DNA of 64,000 nucleotides from Cucumis sativus. Taxonomy: Eukaryota; Streptophyta; Magnoliopsida; Cucurbitales; Cucurbitaceae. Below, piece by piece: positions 25,301 through 37,994 of this stretch. The notes under the pieces are model-generated. The model worked only from the letters and a program-made list of their open reading frames with translations. It had not been told where the DNA came from and ran no database searches. Numbering within the stretch: the stretch's first letter is position 1; each line of letters opens with the position of its first letter. Position numbers and translations under genes: made by a program. The DNA is taken from the NCBI RefSeq assembly GCF_000004075.3, contig NC_026661.2, positions 2,604,001 to 2,668,000 of the forward strand, given 5' to 3'.

Positions 25301-28300
25301 ACAATGGATAGACGTGAAACTAATAGCCAATTAGACCATTGTTGAAAGAAAAATACAGCAATGTATTACTCATATATATATATCCCTTTGTTCTAATATA
25401 AAGTATAAACAATGAAGATAGTTAAGACAAGAAATGAGCATATACAATCCAATAATAAATAAAGAGTAGGGAAAAAATTATATCCTTAGGAAATAAACTT
25501 TATTTATTTACTATATTTTCAATGATACACCAACCAATGAATGATAGACTTAACCTAAATGAGTGAACCGATCAGTGTTATTTAGCTATATTACTAAGTA
25601 TTACAAGTGACAAGATCAGGTTGATCCATTGAAAAACATGAAGAGATCAGTTTCTAAAGTTAATAATATTTAGTTAAGACGATAAATGAGGGGTTTGATG
25701 TGATTTTACATTCTAACATGAATGAACTTGAGGTAAAAGAGAAGTGAATGATAGAGAGTGCAATCAAATAAAATATTCTAACATACAAGAACAAATCACC
25801 CGTATAATTTTGATCATCTAATGATCAAGACATGATTTAATTAATTTTCCACCTAATGGCTAACCCAATTGATTAGAAAAGTTAACAAGTGGTCCTATCA
25901 AATTAGTCAATTTAATTAAATGAAAAGCATCATACTCAATTAAACTAACTGTAAGCTTTATGTGGATTACACAACCCTAAATTTTTAATAGGAAAAATCT
26001 AATTAGAAATTTAGTACAATTTTTCATAAGTCAATAGAACAATGCTGTTTATTGTTGACCACAAATAATCATAAGTAAATTTATACTATGCTTCTTGGAG
26101 ATTAACATATAATTAATTATATGTCACATATTACACCTTAATTATATCTAAAATATCGGATTGCACGATCAAGTTGTTGATTACAAGAAAATATAATTCA
26201 TAATCAATAAATCAAGAGTATGTAAAATCTATAGACAAGACATTTTAATCATATTATCAAAATACTTCAAAAAATAGAATGGTTCCTCCAAAAGTCCTTA
26301 ATCTAGGAAGAACATAGATTTTACCATTCCATAGTGGTGGAAAAAGATAGACACCAACATCGTTTTTGGTTGATTACAGAGAAGAGATGAGATGAAAGAA
26401 AACCTAAAAACAAATTTTGTGAATGGGTAGAGGAGAAAAGATGAAGAAACACGAGCTGTTCTTTATCCATGTTAGCTTTATTTTCTCCCTAATGCTCGAT
26501 TTTACTTTTTTGATGTTCGAAACCTATAAAATAATAATCAATTAAATAAATACATAAAATACAAAAACAAATTCAAGTTAAGCGACACAATAATTCAATA
26601 GCATATTTAAGTAGTGCTACAACAAGTGATAATTAACACTTCATTCATATGCATTTGAGATTCATTTTTGCCCTACATTAGAACTGAATATATGAGAGAA
26701 GTTTAACTAACTTTAGTGTTTAGTAAACTTGATTATGGATAAAAGAAAGAAAAATTATCATCTTCTAAACTATTTTGGAATTTGATATTATGATGACTTC
26801 CCAAGAATAATTGATGTCACTCCTAACCAACTCCTAATTAAGATACTGCAATTTATCTCTCATTTTTTCTGTTTAGCTTGGCAAATTTTATCCAACACTA
26901 ATTTATCAAATTTCAAGTCTTAACCTATCATATTATTCTAGAAAAATTGATTTTTTTTTAATAAAAAAACACTTTAATATATCATTAACAAGCATATATC
27001 CTAATGTTATTTTTTAAAAAATACTGTAAAATTGCTAAATAGGGCATGCAAAATATTTTAAAATTTTTCTATTTGACTTATAGTTTCATATATGCAGGTG
27101 CCTATACATCTCTCGGTGTTTTGTGTGTTTGTGTGTTTTTAATTCAACAATATATATGAGAGTAGAGATTTGAAATTTTGGTTGGTGCTATATTTTTCTG
27201 GAGTTCAAACCATTGTGGATAGTAAATATGTTTATTATTATTTTTGAAAAGTAATCCTTACGAATGTGGCCGTAGAAATTCAAATCTTAAGACTACTGCA
27301 CTAAAAACCAGTTGCAAAGTTTGACTTTTTCCATGTTAAATGTATTTGTTTTTTCATTAGTTACCATATATTTTCTTCATACACACACTAATATTTCTAC
27401 ATGTGTGAGTGTATGTATATACATGCATGCACATGCACGATCGAATGCGAGAGTGATGAAATGATTTTGTATACAGAATACGTGTTCCCAAATAATTCAT
27501 ATATACATCCGAAAAATCACAAGAAAAAAAACCAACAAGGAAATGTCAAAGAAAATATATTATTTGAATTACAAATGTTGATCAATAAATACAGTCAAAA
27601 ATCAATACAGAGTGAAAAGGAAAGACATTTACACCTGCTAAAAGAAAGAAAGAAAGAAAGAAAAAAAGCATTGGAAAAATATTAATTACGAAAGAAATAC
27701 AATATTCCTCTAATAGAATCCAGAAAAAAACAAGCGTTACACAATTCATCTCATATTTTATGGATGGCCGTTAGATACATAGGTAAAGAGTTTGAAATAT
27801 GCTCTTTTGGCTTTGTATATTGAAGTGGCAATCACCCTCGCACTCACTACTCTCGATTGGAAAAAAAAAATCATATTAAAAAAGAAAACTCATCCTATCT
27901 CTAAAATGGAAAAGTTTGCATGCAACACCAAAACTTTACTATTTTCTTTTTAAATAAAGAAAAGAAAAGAAAATCAAACAAACCCCACAACTTAGAATAG
28001 CAGTAAAAACCAGGAAGAGAAACAGATGAATTGAAATAAAATAATGAATTAAGAGAAAGTTTTGGTTGATGTATATATATATTTTTATATATAAAAATAA
28101 AAAATAATTTGAACAACTCGTAATATTCTAAAAAGGGAATTATTACACAAAACATTACATTATATAGTATTAAATGGTTAAAACCAACGATTTTGTGAGG
28201 ATAATAATCTCAAAGTAAAAAGAGGGGTTTTTACAGTGAAATTCTTGGTTATGCTATGTGTTATCCGAATGACCGTTGTGATTTTTTTTTATGTTTTACA

Positions 28301-28570
28301 ACAAGAAAGGGTTTAATAAAAATATGAAAAGAAAAGTGGTGAAATACCGATAAAGGGTATGAAGAGGAAGATAGAAGAGAAGGGAGTGAAGTGAAAGAGG
28401 GAAGGGCAAAAATGGAAAGAGAAAACGCGTGGAGGGACGTAGCATTTAGCATGCAATCCGGAGCGAAATGGCAGCTCCTCCCTCTAAATAAATCCACTCT
28501 TCATTTCTCTTCTTTTCTAACACTCTCTCTTTTCTCTTCTTTTTCTTTTTCCTTTTCTCTTAATCAATTT

Positions 28571-28594
28571 CTCTCTCTCTCTCTCTCTCTCTCT
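28571..28594 (+). repeat. (CT)12 microsatellite in the MYB 5' leader
   Basis: Twelve CT dinucleotides lie about 240 bases before the MYB start codon, inside a longer pyrimidine-rich tract typical of plant 5' leaders and core promoters (Y-patch/GAGA-like). A TATA-like CTAAATAAAT stands upstream near 28484. Confidence 0.85.
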
Positions 28595-28831
28595 AAATAA
28601 AAGGTTCAAAAAATTTTCTTGTTTTCTTGAAGGGAATTAGAGTTTGAGAAGTAAAGGGGTTTTCGTTTTCTTTTTTTTTTTGGGTGGTGGGGATTAATTA
28701 AAAGAAGTCTCTTGTTGAAAATCTAATTATAACCAACTTTTGCAATTACGGTCCACGAAGGAAATTTGTGGGCTGGTTGAAGAAAAAAGAGAGAAAAAAG
28801 AAAAGTAAATTTTGGGGGGAAAAGAGAAAGA

Positions 28832-30653
28832 ATGGTTGAGAACAAGGGGGAGAAAGGGAAAAGCGAAGGGGATCATCAAAATCATGGCGGTGGAGGGGGA
28901 GAGAAGGGAGGTAGAGCTTTAAAGAAAGGGCCGTGGACGGCGGCGGAAGATGGGATTTTAATTGATTATGTAAAGAAACATGGTGAAGGGAATTGGAATG
29001 CGGTTCAAAAACACACGGGATTGGCTCGGTGTGGGAAAAGTTGTAGGTTACGTTGGGCTAACCATTTAAGGCCTAATCTTAAAAAGGGGTCTTTTTCTCA
29101 AGAAGAAGAACGGATCATCATTGAACTTCACGCTAAACTTGGCAATAAATGGGCTCGTATGGCTGCTCAGGTTTTATTTTCTTTCTTTCATTGTCACCTC
29201 TCTGTTTTTTGTTTGGTTTGTGATTCTTTTATGTCGTCAACTTTTTAATTGGAATTTGGAGTTTGGGGTTTGGTTTTTTTGTCTTCTACTTTTGACTCTC
29301 AATTCCCTCATTAATTTTCAAGAATACAATTTCGTCATCTTTGACACACCCAGTTTTTGTGTTTCAGTTACCCGGAAGAACTGACAACGAAATTAAGAAT
29401 TATTGGAATACCCGAATGAAACGTCGACAAAGAGCCGGTTTGCCGCTTTACCCTCTTGAAATTCAACAGGAAGCCACGGCGTTTCATCTCCGGAACCACC
29501 ACCACCATCACCACCATAATTCTTCCTCTCCTGCTGCCGTTGCTACCAATTTCTCTGTCATTCGCCATAAACCTGATTTCAACAATCAAAATTCTCTCTC
29601 CATTTTCAACTTTTCTTCAACTATGAACAATTACCAGAAGAATTTCAATGATGGGTCGTCGTTTTTGGCAACACCCACAAGTCAGTTTAAGTTTTTTCCC
29701 GACAACAACAATGGTGGTGGATTTGCTCTCCCTCTCTCACCTGTTTCTCCATTTCCACAAATTGGCCAACAGATGAATCAATCCTTCTCGTCTCCACCGC
29801 AAGCCGCTTTGCAATTTAGTTATGGAAATTATGTTTGTAACTCTAACTCAGGTTTGAATTCGATGATTCTTGGAGCTCCGTACCATAACCTGATTCCGGG
29901 CTTGGAAACAGAGCTTCCTTCAATCCAAACGCCGCCGCACTCCACCACTCCCGCCTCCTCCGGGACCAGCGGCGGCGAGGGGATTATGGCAGCGGCCAAT
30001 AGCGGATTGCTTGACGTTGTACTTTTGGAGGCTGAAGCTCGGTCTCGTAATGAGAAACAATCGAAAGAAGAAAGCTCCTCTGCCGGGGAAATGAAACAAA
30101 GGATGGACCAAGGATCTACAGAGGAAGAAGATGCTAATTTATATGTAGAATCAGTTTTAGGAAGCAGTGGCGGAGATGCCGCCGCCGCCGAACATCATTC
30201 CGATGAGTTCAGCTCCTCCCATTCATCATCTCGTGAGTTTCTCAATCCTTGTGCAAATTTGTCATTTACTTCATTTTCAATTTCAAACACAAATTAAAGG
30301 GAAAGATTTTTTTTTTATATATAAATAATTCTATATAATATTGTTTAAATACAGGAAAGAGACCAAGAATGGAACCATTAGAGGAGATGGATTCAATGGA
30401 TGACGATGACTTAATGAGCCTACTCAACAATTTTCAATCGGGAATACCAGTACCGGAATGGTACCCTGGTAGCAGCGATGATGATCTCGCCATGAACATG
30501 CAAAATGGGCCATCGTTGTGTGAATCGAATGGCAACCCGGGAGGAGATGAGCAACAACAAAATGTGGCTTCGCCAACCGTGGTTGCTTCGTCGCCTGTGC
30601 TCGAATGGAGCCTTGGGTCGTCTTGTTGGAACAACATGCCCAACATTCATTAA
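28832..30653 (+). CDS. MYB101: R2R3-MYB transcription factor, GAMYB clade (MYB97/101/120-like)
   Basis: Three exons, 28832-29170, 29368-30232 and 30355-30653, give 500 residues with phase-consistent GT-AG junctions. A glycine/lysine-rich leader precedes R2 (about 31-81, [46 protein letters not shown]) and R3 (about 84-134, [26 protein letters not shown], then [20 protein letters not shown]). After R3 comes the GAMYB signature [13 protein letters not shown], then a seven-histidine run. The tail is acidic and Ser-rich, with [16 protein letters not shown] and a C-terminal LEWSLGSS. Residues around 294-300 (TELPSIQ) are encoded by a miR159 site. R3 wording ([21 protein letters not shown]) is closer to Arabidopsis MYB97/101/120, the pollen-tube factors, than to MYB33/65, but a single orthologue cannot be named. 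It acts in the nucleus as a DNA-binding activator. Confidence 0.93.
29909..29929 (+). promoter_or_regulatory. miR159 target site in the MYB mRNA
   Basis: The 21 bases differ from the perfect complement of miR159a (recalled as UUUGGAUUGAAGGGAGCUCUA) at only two positions: the first base, and one C-to-T change that still gives a G:U pair. The cleavage centre and seed region pair fully. The site lies in the coding region over the peptide TELPSIQ, the same place as in other GAMYB genes, so the mRNA should be sliced wherever miR159 is present. Confidence 0.9.
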
Positions 30654-31650
30654 CGGATGAGCTTTCTATTGAAATCGGCCCATTATTCCTTCAATAAGGC
30701 AAGAATGGAGAAAAAAGTTATGAATTTTGAGTGTGAGGTTCAAAGGGTTGAGAAGAATTTGTGTTGGTTTGATTGGGTTGGTTTATGTGTTGGATCTTTT
30801 CAATTTGGGTTTTAGGAAATGTGGTTGGTTTGAAGGTGTTGTGTGTGCATTAGATAGTTTATACATATCCACAAAAAGAAAAAAAAAAAGGAAAAAAGAA
30901 AAAAATAAACTTGTAATGCATGTTGTTGTGTATATATAGTTTATATGTGTAGTAGTTTAGCTCTTAGATGTATGAATTTACGAACAATGTGAGACTTGGT
31001 TTGTTGTATAACTTCTTTACTTTTAACATATTTTTTACCGATCTCTCTCGTCATAAAAATATGATAAATTAACAACACTTTTAAATAATGTTTATTTACT
31101 AAATTTTGAGTGAGAATCTCTCATCTAAATGATGTTTAATTTCAAATTGACCATCACTTTACATAAACTAAATCTAAATTCTAACTTAATCTATAGCGCT
31201 TTGTATAAATTATGTTATTTTTTTGTCATCCACTTTTCCAAATTTTAGTATTGGAGAAACCAAACAAACATGTTTCATTTTCTAATTCAAGCCTATACAT
31301 TGGAGATTTTCAATTGCGTGCCGTGATTTTACTTGTTTTTTTTTTTATTTTAATTTCTTTCTTCACATAAAAAGATGAGAGTCCATTGAGGGTTGTCCAA
31401 TGCAAGATCGAAACCTAAAAACATTTTACATTTTGAAGATTGTATGAGTCTGTGAAAATTTCAAAAAGAAATATTATAAGTTATATTGAATCCTAGGTTA
31501 AGTAAACAAACTTGCTCAATTTTACCAAAAAAGACAAGTCTGACATTGACGCGCTATAATCTAAAAGATCACTCCAATTATATATATGTTTGTAGATACA
31601 TGTATACACATACGTATATGGATATATGTATACACGTTCGCATGTACATA

Positions 31651-31710
31651 CATAAATACATATACACATACATAAATACATATACACATACATAAATACA
31701 TATATACATA
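31651..31710. repeat. 20-bp minisatellite, three units
   Basis: CATAAATACATATACACATA occurs twice exactly (31651-31670, 31671-31690) and a third time with one change (31691-31710). It sits in a wider run of ACAT/GTAT simple sequence from about 31590. Confidence 0.85.
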
Positions 31711-34358
31711 TATAAATGAAATGTTTAAAATATCAAGATAAAAATTTTATGTGATGTTTATAAAATTTAAAATAACTATAAAAGCAAACCAATTAAACAA
31801 TTTGGGAGCCCTTTGTGGTTAAGTGCATACATGATTGAGTTGTTGTTGGCCAATAATTTGTATTAATAAACAATATTTTCACTTTAAACAACAATAATTT
31901 AGATTTTTGAATAATTCTTTACACTCCAATTTTATTGTTTATATTATATTTACCCTAGTGATATTTTCTGAATTATTTTTATGTTTAATAGTTGAATGTA
32001 TATGAAAATAATGAGATTGAGCATATAGATATGTGTAAACGTTGACCCTAATTGATTATTACAATTTTCTTTATTTATGTATAAAATATACAAAAATAAA
32101 ATGAAGATTAAACTTCAAATTTTCGTAAAAAATAATATATATGAAAGGGTAGTTTTGAAACTCAATACCATGTAAGTAAAGTATAATTGAGAATATGGAT
32201 TGGTTTATATTAAATGAAGTTAGTATCATTTTCCACAAAAGGCCACGAAAATAAAACCCAAAATGGAGAAAAGGATGAGAAGTGTTTTTGGATGGGTGTG
32301 AATGGTCAATGAGCACCCATGCATTCACTTTTTGGAGAATAATTTCATTCAATGACCAAAATACTTGTTTGGTTCTACGCATGGGGTGGGATTTTATTGA
32401 AAATTAACTTCTTCTTTTTTCTAATTTCTTTTTCAAAACTCCTTCAAATATAATTTTTAAATCGGGGGTTGAGATTTAGCTCAAAATTGTTTTTTCTAAC
32501 ATTGTTTTACAAAATTAATATTTACTGATTTTTATGTAATCTTTACCAATCTTATATCAAATTTTATATCTTTTCAAATATTAGAAAAATTTTTTAAGTA
32601 ATTTTTAAAAATATTTAGTACACGATATATATATTTCATGAAGTGTTTGCAAAAATAATAAAAGAAATTTATGATAATAGAGCTCATGTTGTTACATTTG
32701 AAAAAGCAGCAAATTTAAAAACTAATAACTGTTTATTATGTTTGTGATACGTCTGATATTACAAATTAGTTGTCATATTTGTCATATTTACAATATTAAA
32801 AAAGAGTTGTCATCGACTGTTTTTTTTATAAATGTTTTTGTCTATCTGATGCAATTTCCTGTATTTCTTTGTTTTCAAATAGGGTTTACAATTATCGGTA
32901 GATTTCCAAAATTGATTCCAGAAAATTACATTGTTATTTTTAATTTTAAAAAAGATCAAAATCTACAAATAATTAAGTAAGATTTGAGTTATATATATAA
33001 AAACTCGATGTTGGTGTGAGATTCCACTTGAAACTTCACGAAGCCCAAATATATAGAATCTCATTGTTTTTTTTTTTATATATTTTTGTGTAAGAATTTG
33101 AAACAATGAATTCATTCATATGGATTTGATTTTCACCATGTATATATGATAGTAATTCTAAAAATAACTACTTAGAGATACACAAATCAAAATTTAAATT
33201 ATTCTAAAAAAATAAACATAAAAAAAAAAAGTTAAGGTATAGAATGGAGCTAACCAAACATGTATTGAATTGAATTTCTATAAACTAAATATTTGTGGAT
33301 GTTTTGAAGAATGATTCGAGTAGTCAATAGAGTTTTTAATAGATGTCATGCTTATGCTCTCAAGGACTCAATCAACTCTTTGTCTCAACCATTGATGCAA
33401 GCGTGTCGCATGATTAAATCTTAGTAGAAACAAAACTATTCTATTTAAGCAATTCAAAACTTTTTTATTAAAAGAATTAGACGTAACAATTTGAATTCAT
33501 TCGATTTGATATTTTAAAACTTCTATTAGATGTTTCTATATATACTTATTTATCAAAATATTAGACTTTTAGAATTGAGGTGGGATTATATGATTGGAAA
33601 TGAAAGATGAATTTAATTTCCCCGTTTAAAAAATGGGGCATTTATGTAAAGAAAGAATGCATGTAGAATTGGTTAAGTGTTGGTCATGCCACCCAATTTC
33701 AAGCCATTGTTTACTCATGCACTAACCTTGTGTCTCCTTAGCTCCACTTTTCATTTTCAACTTTCTTCTTTTTTTCGCCTCTTTTATTGCCTCAATATTA
33801 TCCCATTTCTACTTAACCCTCCCACCATTTTAAACACGAAACTATCTTAAATATTCTAAAATGATTAAAGGTAATATAAGAATGCATAATGTGTTTTCTC
33901 TGTTAGTAAAAAGTATATCTTAGTAAAAGTAAGAGAAAAATTGTAAAATAATTTGAAGAAAAAAAGTAGAGTCACGTGTTCTTACGAGAGAGAAAATAAA
34001 GATATAAAGTAATTAATGAAAAGTTGAAGTTACTATATAAGAAAAAATGATAATGAAATGAAACGAAAGTATAAATTTTATATATTTGCACGACTAGGAT
34101 GCAGTTTTGAACTCTCATGTTTCTTCTTCCTCGCGTTGAAAAGATTTTGGTTGTTGGTTTTGGGGTGAACATCCCCTCTTGAATCTCCTCTGCTATGATG
34201 GAGGAATTTGGTTGTTCTTAGAATTGCTTAATGGATTCTTTTCTAAAAAAAATAATCAAATTTCCATTCACATTATTGCTAAGTGTAGTTGGAACAACAA
34301 CCAAAATCTCTCTTCGAATTCGAATTTCAATAGGCAGATTTCATTCATATCAAAATAT

Positions 34359-34400
34359 GGCCCAATAATGGTTGGGCCTTATTGTATTGCTTAATGGGCT
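34359..34400. promoter_or_regulatory. inverted pair of Site II motifs plus a third
   Basis: GGCCCAATAATGGTTGGGCC (34359-34378) is an inverted repeat with 7-bp arms made of two Site II elements. A third, TGGGCT, is at 34395-34400. This looks like a TCP-type promoter element, but no adjacent gene was found. It lies about 1.6 kb upstream of the MIR171 hairpin. Confidence 0.4.
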
Positions 34401-35406
34401 CGACCCAATGGACTCCACAATGCTCATTCTTTCCACCGAATCCATATAAAACTATATAGCTCACTTTTTGTTTTTTAAAATTAATTCTATGCACTGTTTC
34501 TATTTCTAATTTTCTTTTATTTGCTATCCTATATTCTACCGATGGTTTAAAGAACTAAACTAAAATGAATGTTAAAAAAAATTGAAATGGTTACCAAACT
34601 TTTAGTTATAAAGCTATACTAAACAAGGGTTTACAAATTTTTGAAATTTCAATGGTAGTGTTATATATGTTAGAAGTAGTAGTTGAGTTATAACTTATAT
34701 TCAAATCTGTCTGATTAATAAGTCACATTATGTGCACTTATTCAATATTAATTTTGAATTTCAATCACTTCCAAAGCAATAAATAAATAATCAGTCTATT
34801 TATTTGTAGGCATCTCAGTCAATAATTTATATATGTGTGTGTTTGTTTAGAAAAGGAGACATCGTTTGTCCCATTTCTTCCTTCTTCAGAATTTTTATTC
34901 TCTTGGCCTCTTTTTCCATCACCATTTCTTAAAATTCAACAAAAACAAAACCATGGATTAAATAAGCTGTGAGATAATAAAAGCAAAATCAACAAACTAA
35001 AAAAATTGTTGTGTTTTTGGTACTCATTTGATCCCTTGTTCTCTGGCTTTTTATTTTCTGTATAAACATTTGAATTCTTATCCAATTTTCAAAAACAAAA
35101 ACAAAATTTTTAAAATTATATTCTTTTCCAAATTTTGACTTTGATTTTAACATTGAAACTTAATTCTGAAATACCCACATTGTTACTCCACAAACACTAA
35201 ATTACCAAAAGCTCATGAAACACATTATACAATTTTGAGAAGAAAGGACAAACATTTGAATCTCACAATACAATAATATTTTTTAGTTGTTATTTCTTTC
35301 AGACATATATTAAATGAAACAACAGTTAAAATATTTCAAAAAAAAGTTTTGAAATTAAATTACAAGAAAACCAAACCTTCCATTTTTCTAATATCGAAAA
35401 TACCCT

Positions 35407-35480
35407 AAACCCTAAACATGAAACCTAACCCTAAATTCACCCCAACAAACAGAAAAAAAGAAGAAGAAGAAAAACCCTAA
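35407..35480 (+). promoter_or_regulatory. three telo-box motifs upstream of MIR171
   Basis: AAACCCTAAA at 35407-35416, AACCCTAAA at 35427-35435 and AAACCCTAA at 35472-35480. Telo-boxes occur in promoters and 5' leaders of plant genes active in dividing cells. Their position 0.5 kb before the miR171 hairpin and just before a CT-rich tract makes them candidate elements of that gene, by inference only. Confidence 0.5.
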
Positions 35481-36010
35481 GTCCTCTCTCTCTCCCCTAC
35501 CCATCATCTTTAAATGCAGCATTAAAAATTGTAGATATGAATCCGTGAGATTTTTTTATTTTAACTTTATTTTTCTTTTGAGGATTTGTTGTTTCTTGTA
35601 GGACTTAAATTTACCCAACCTCCCATGCAACTTGGTTGTTATGCTCCTTTAATGCCTTCTCTTCTTTTTCTCTTTTCCATATTCCCTCTTTCCCTTTTAT
35701 TCAATTTCCTTAGACCCTTTATATTGTAAACACTCTTCTTCATCCTCTCAAAATCTCAATCCCTCTCTTTTTTTCCCCTTTTTCCTCTTCTCATTCTCTC
35801 TCTTTTTTACTTCTTTTGGGAATCCATTCGATTCTCGGATCCCTTCTATATATTTTTTTTAGTACAACAAGAGAGCATGAGTGTAGAAGGAGTACTAGCT
35901 AGTTTTTTTGTTTAGTTACGTCATGTTAGCATTTGTGGATTTTCTCCATCCATTGTTGTATTATTGCTTTTCGGGACTTGTTTGTAGATTGGTATATCTT
36001 TTAGGGTTTT

Positions 36011-36115
36011 GATTTTAACGGGATATTGGTGCGGTTCAATAAAAAGGTAATGCTCAAAATAAGCGTTGGGTTTTGCTTTTTGATTGAGCCGTGCCAATAT
36101 CACGTGTCAACGACC
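36011..36115 (+). ncRNA. MIR171: MIR171 precursor (miR171b/c-type mature sequence)
   Basis: The 3' arm at 36084-36104 reads TTGAGCCGTGCCAATATCACG without its last base excluded, identical to the miR171b/c mature sequence as I recall it. It also contains the overlapping register TGATTGAGCCGTGCCAATAT from 36081. The 5' arm at about 36021-36041 (GGATATTGGTGCGGTTCAAT) is the expected star strand and pairs along the whole duplex with a few G:U and mismatched positions. The loop of about 40 bases lies between them, and AAAAAGG/CTTTTT extends the stem. miR171 normally directs cleavage of GRAS-family SCL6/HAM mRNAs that control meristems and chlorophyll synthesis. The CT-rich DNA from about 35640 and a TATA-like TTTATATTG near 35716 suggest a start about 280 bases upstream. 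Open frames over this hairpin are incidental. Confidence 0.93.
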
Positions 36116-37994
36116 TTTTCTCTCTTCCTTTATTGCATGTCTATATTCTCTTTAAGGTACGTCATTTTTAAACCTCATATCACCTTTCCCTTTCCTAAAT
36201 CTCCTGTGGAAGACATTATATGTATGTGAAAGTTTAAGTTTTATACAAATATGTTTTTGTTGATTAAACTCATTCATTATATTATTGATTCAATCTGACT
36301 ATAGAGCTTTCAATTTTCACTCAATTTTCACTTAGGTGTTAGTAAATTTTTTACATCCTAAATTTTGAAAGATGGGGTTAAAATATTTTGTTGGAAAGCC
36401 CTAAAATTTTGTTTTAGAACTGTTAGATGATTAAATTTTACAAATATTGTTTAAGACTTCTTTAAATTCAATCTAAATTAGAGAGATCAAATATATAAAT
36501 CAAATAGATAGTTGATTTGTAAGATCTTTCATCTTAAAGCTTTCAATTATTTTTCACAATAACATACATTTTTCTAAATATTTTAGTGGGATTTCTTTTA
36601 TTGAGTAATCTTTTTGTTTAAGTGAATTTAAGCTAATTTTAAATAGAATCCAAAAATTAGTTTATGGTTTAAATTAATACAACTTTCAACTAATAAACTT
36701 TTTCTTCTTTCATACAAATAAGTTGGACTTTTTCTTTTCATCTATGAAGAGGGGATTTAGATTGATTTGTTAAATAATAATTGTTCGTTATATAATTCAT
36801 TATTAAGCTAAACTTTTTTCTGTTTTAGCTAGTTTAGTTATTAACCTTTTTTTCATTATTATTACCTAAACATTTTCTAATTTGTACCAAAGAATAAAAA
36901 TGAGGGTTGAAATTGTAAAAAATGACAAAATTACAAAATATCTACGAAATATTTCAAAATTTCATATTCTATCAATTATTAGTATTCGTGGACTTCCGTT
37001 TATCAATATCTATCATTCACATAATCTAAATTTTTTTTATATTTTGGGATATTTGAAAATGACTGAAAATAATTTATGATATAGTTTGTAATCTGTTTTC
37101 GTTTTTAATTATTAGCAAAGGATGAAGAAAGAAATAAATAGACAGCTATGGTCATTATTAGTTGGGTAAGTACTCAACTAAGTTGTTTGGGCTATTAAGA
37201 GATATGCACTACGCAATGTCCGTCCGTACATCTCGTTAATTGTCCCCTTAGTATCATCATTAATATTAATCATCATAGTTTTTCTTCTTTTTGTAGGCAT
37301 TATAACGTATCAACACATTACTTGAGAAATATACTTTCTTTTTGTGATTTATCTTAAGTCGTATATATGCCAAATAATATAGGTCGTCTCATCAAACTCA
37401 TAGGTTAGGATTGCTTTCTTTTAGTAGTGGAAGAAATTGGGAGAAGAAAAATCAAAGTTGACTTTTGAAGTGATAATAAAGGTGTGAAGGAGAGCTATGT
37501 TGATGAAATTGGGTTATTTATTGATTATCATAGGAAACAACTGTTTTACATAATTGATAATGACAAACAATAATGTTGAAGAGGTCCCCAACCAACCATT
37601 CATTAAATTTTATTAAAATGTGAGAAAGGGGAAAAACTTTGGAATAAAGCCTGAAAATCTACTTGGAATTGTATTTTATTTGGAGCTTCAATACCATAAA
37701 ACTTTGACAGTGACATCTAAAAGCCACAAAGAATGGTGGTGTTGAAGCCCTTCTTCTTCTCTTTTTTGGCTATACTCTCCAATGCCTAATATGGATGGAG
37801 GTTGCCTTCCACACCCAATCTCTATCTCTCTGTTCTTTTGTTTTTGTTTTTGTTTTTTTTTTGCTTTTTTTTACTTTTTGCTTCTCTCTCTGTACTATGA
37901 TAATACAATACAAATTCTATGCTGATACAAAAACCGAACTTGTGAGATCATAGGCCTTCCCGAGTTAGGAAGGAGATGATGCAAGCACACTGTT
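36116..37994. other. intergenic, MIR171 3' side and B3GALT 3' UTR
   Basis: No coding exon was seen. The left part should hold the rest of the primary miR171 transcript. The last 200 bases before 37995, with T-rich tracts at 37838-37876, are probably the 3' UTR of the leftward galactosyltransferase gene. Confidence 0.6.

Larger units (their letters stand above)
14114..28831. other. 14.7-kb gene-poor AT-rich region
   Basis: The first few hundred bases contain the SKS promoter and leader, and the last 400 bases the MYB promoter and leader. Between them no exon chain or protein-family motif was found on either strand. Frames over 60 codons are low-complexity (Phe/Ser/Leu or Lys/Glu rich). The main content is an inverted-repeat transposon at 21346-22301, old TGATAGA-like repeat fragments, a TA microsatellite at about 22616-22638, two TGGGCY motifs near 24928 and 24970, and an AAAG repeat near 27644-27665. 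Confidence 0.65.
30654..36010. other. intergenic region between MYB and MIR171
   Basis: The first 300 bases are the MYB 3' UTR, with an AATAAA-type signal near 30904 followed by T/G-rich DNA. No further protein-coding exon was recognised. Contents include an ACATAY-type minisatellite (31651-31710), Site II motifs (34359-34400), telo-boxes (35407-35480) and, from about 35640 to 36000, a pyrimidine-rich stretch. That stretch probably belongs to the promoter and leader of the primary miR171 transcript, with a possible TATA at about 35717. Confidence 0.6.

Noticed and set aside
36026..36229. 67-codon plus-strand frame over the miR171 hairpin
   Set aside because: It runs through both arms of the precursor and has no protein-like composition.
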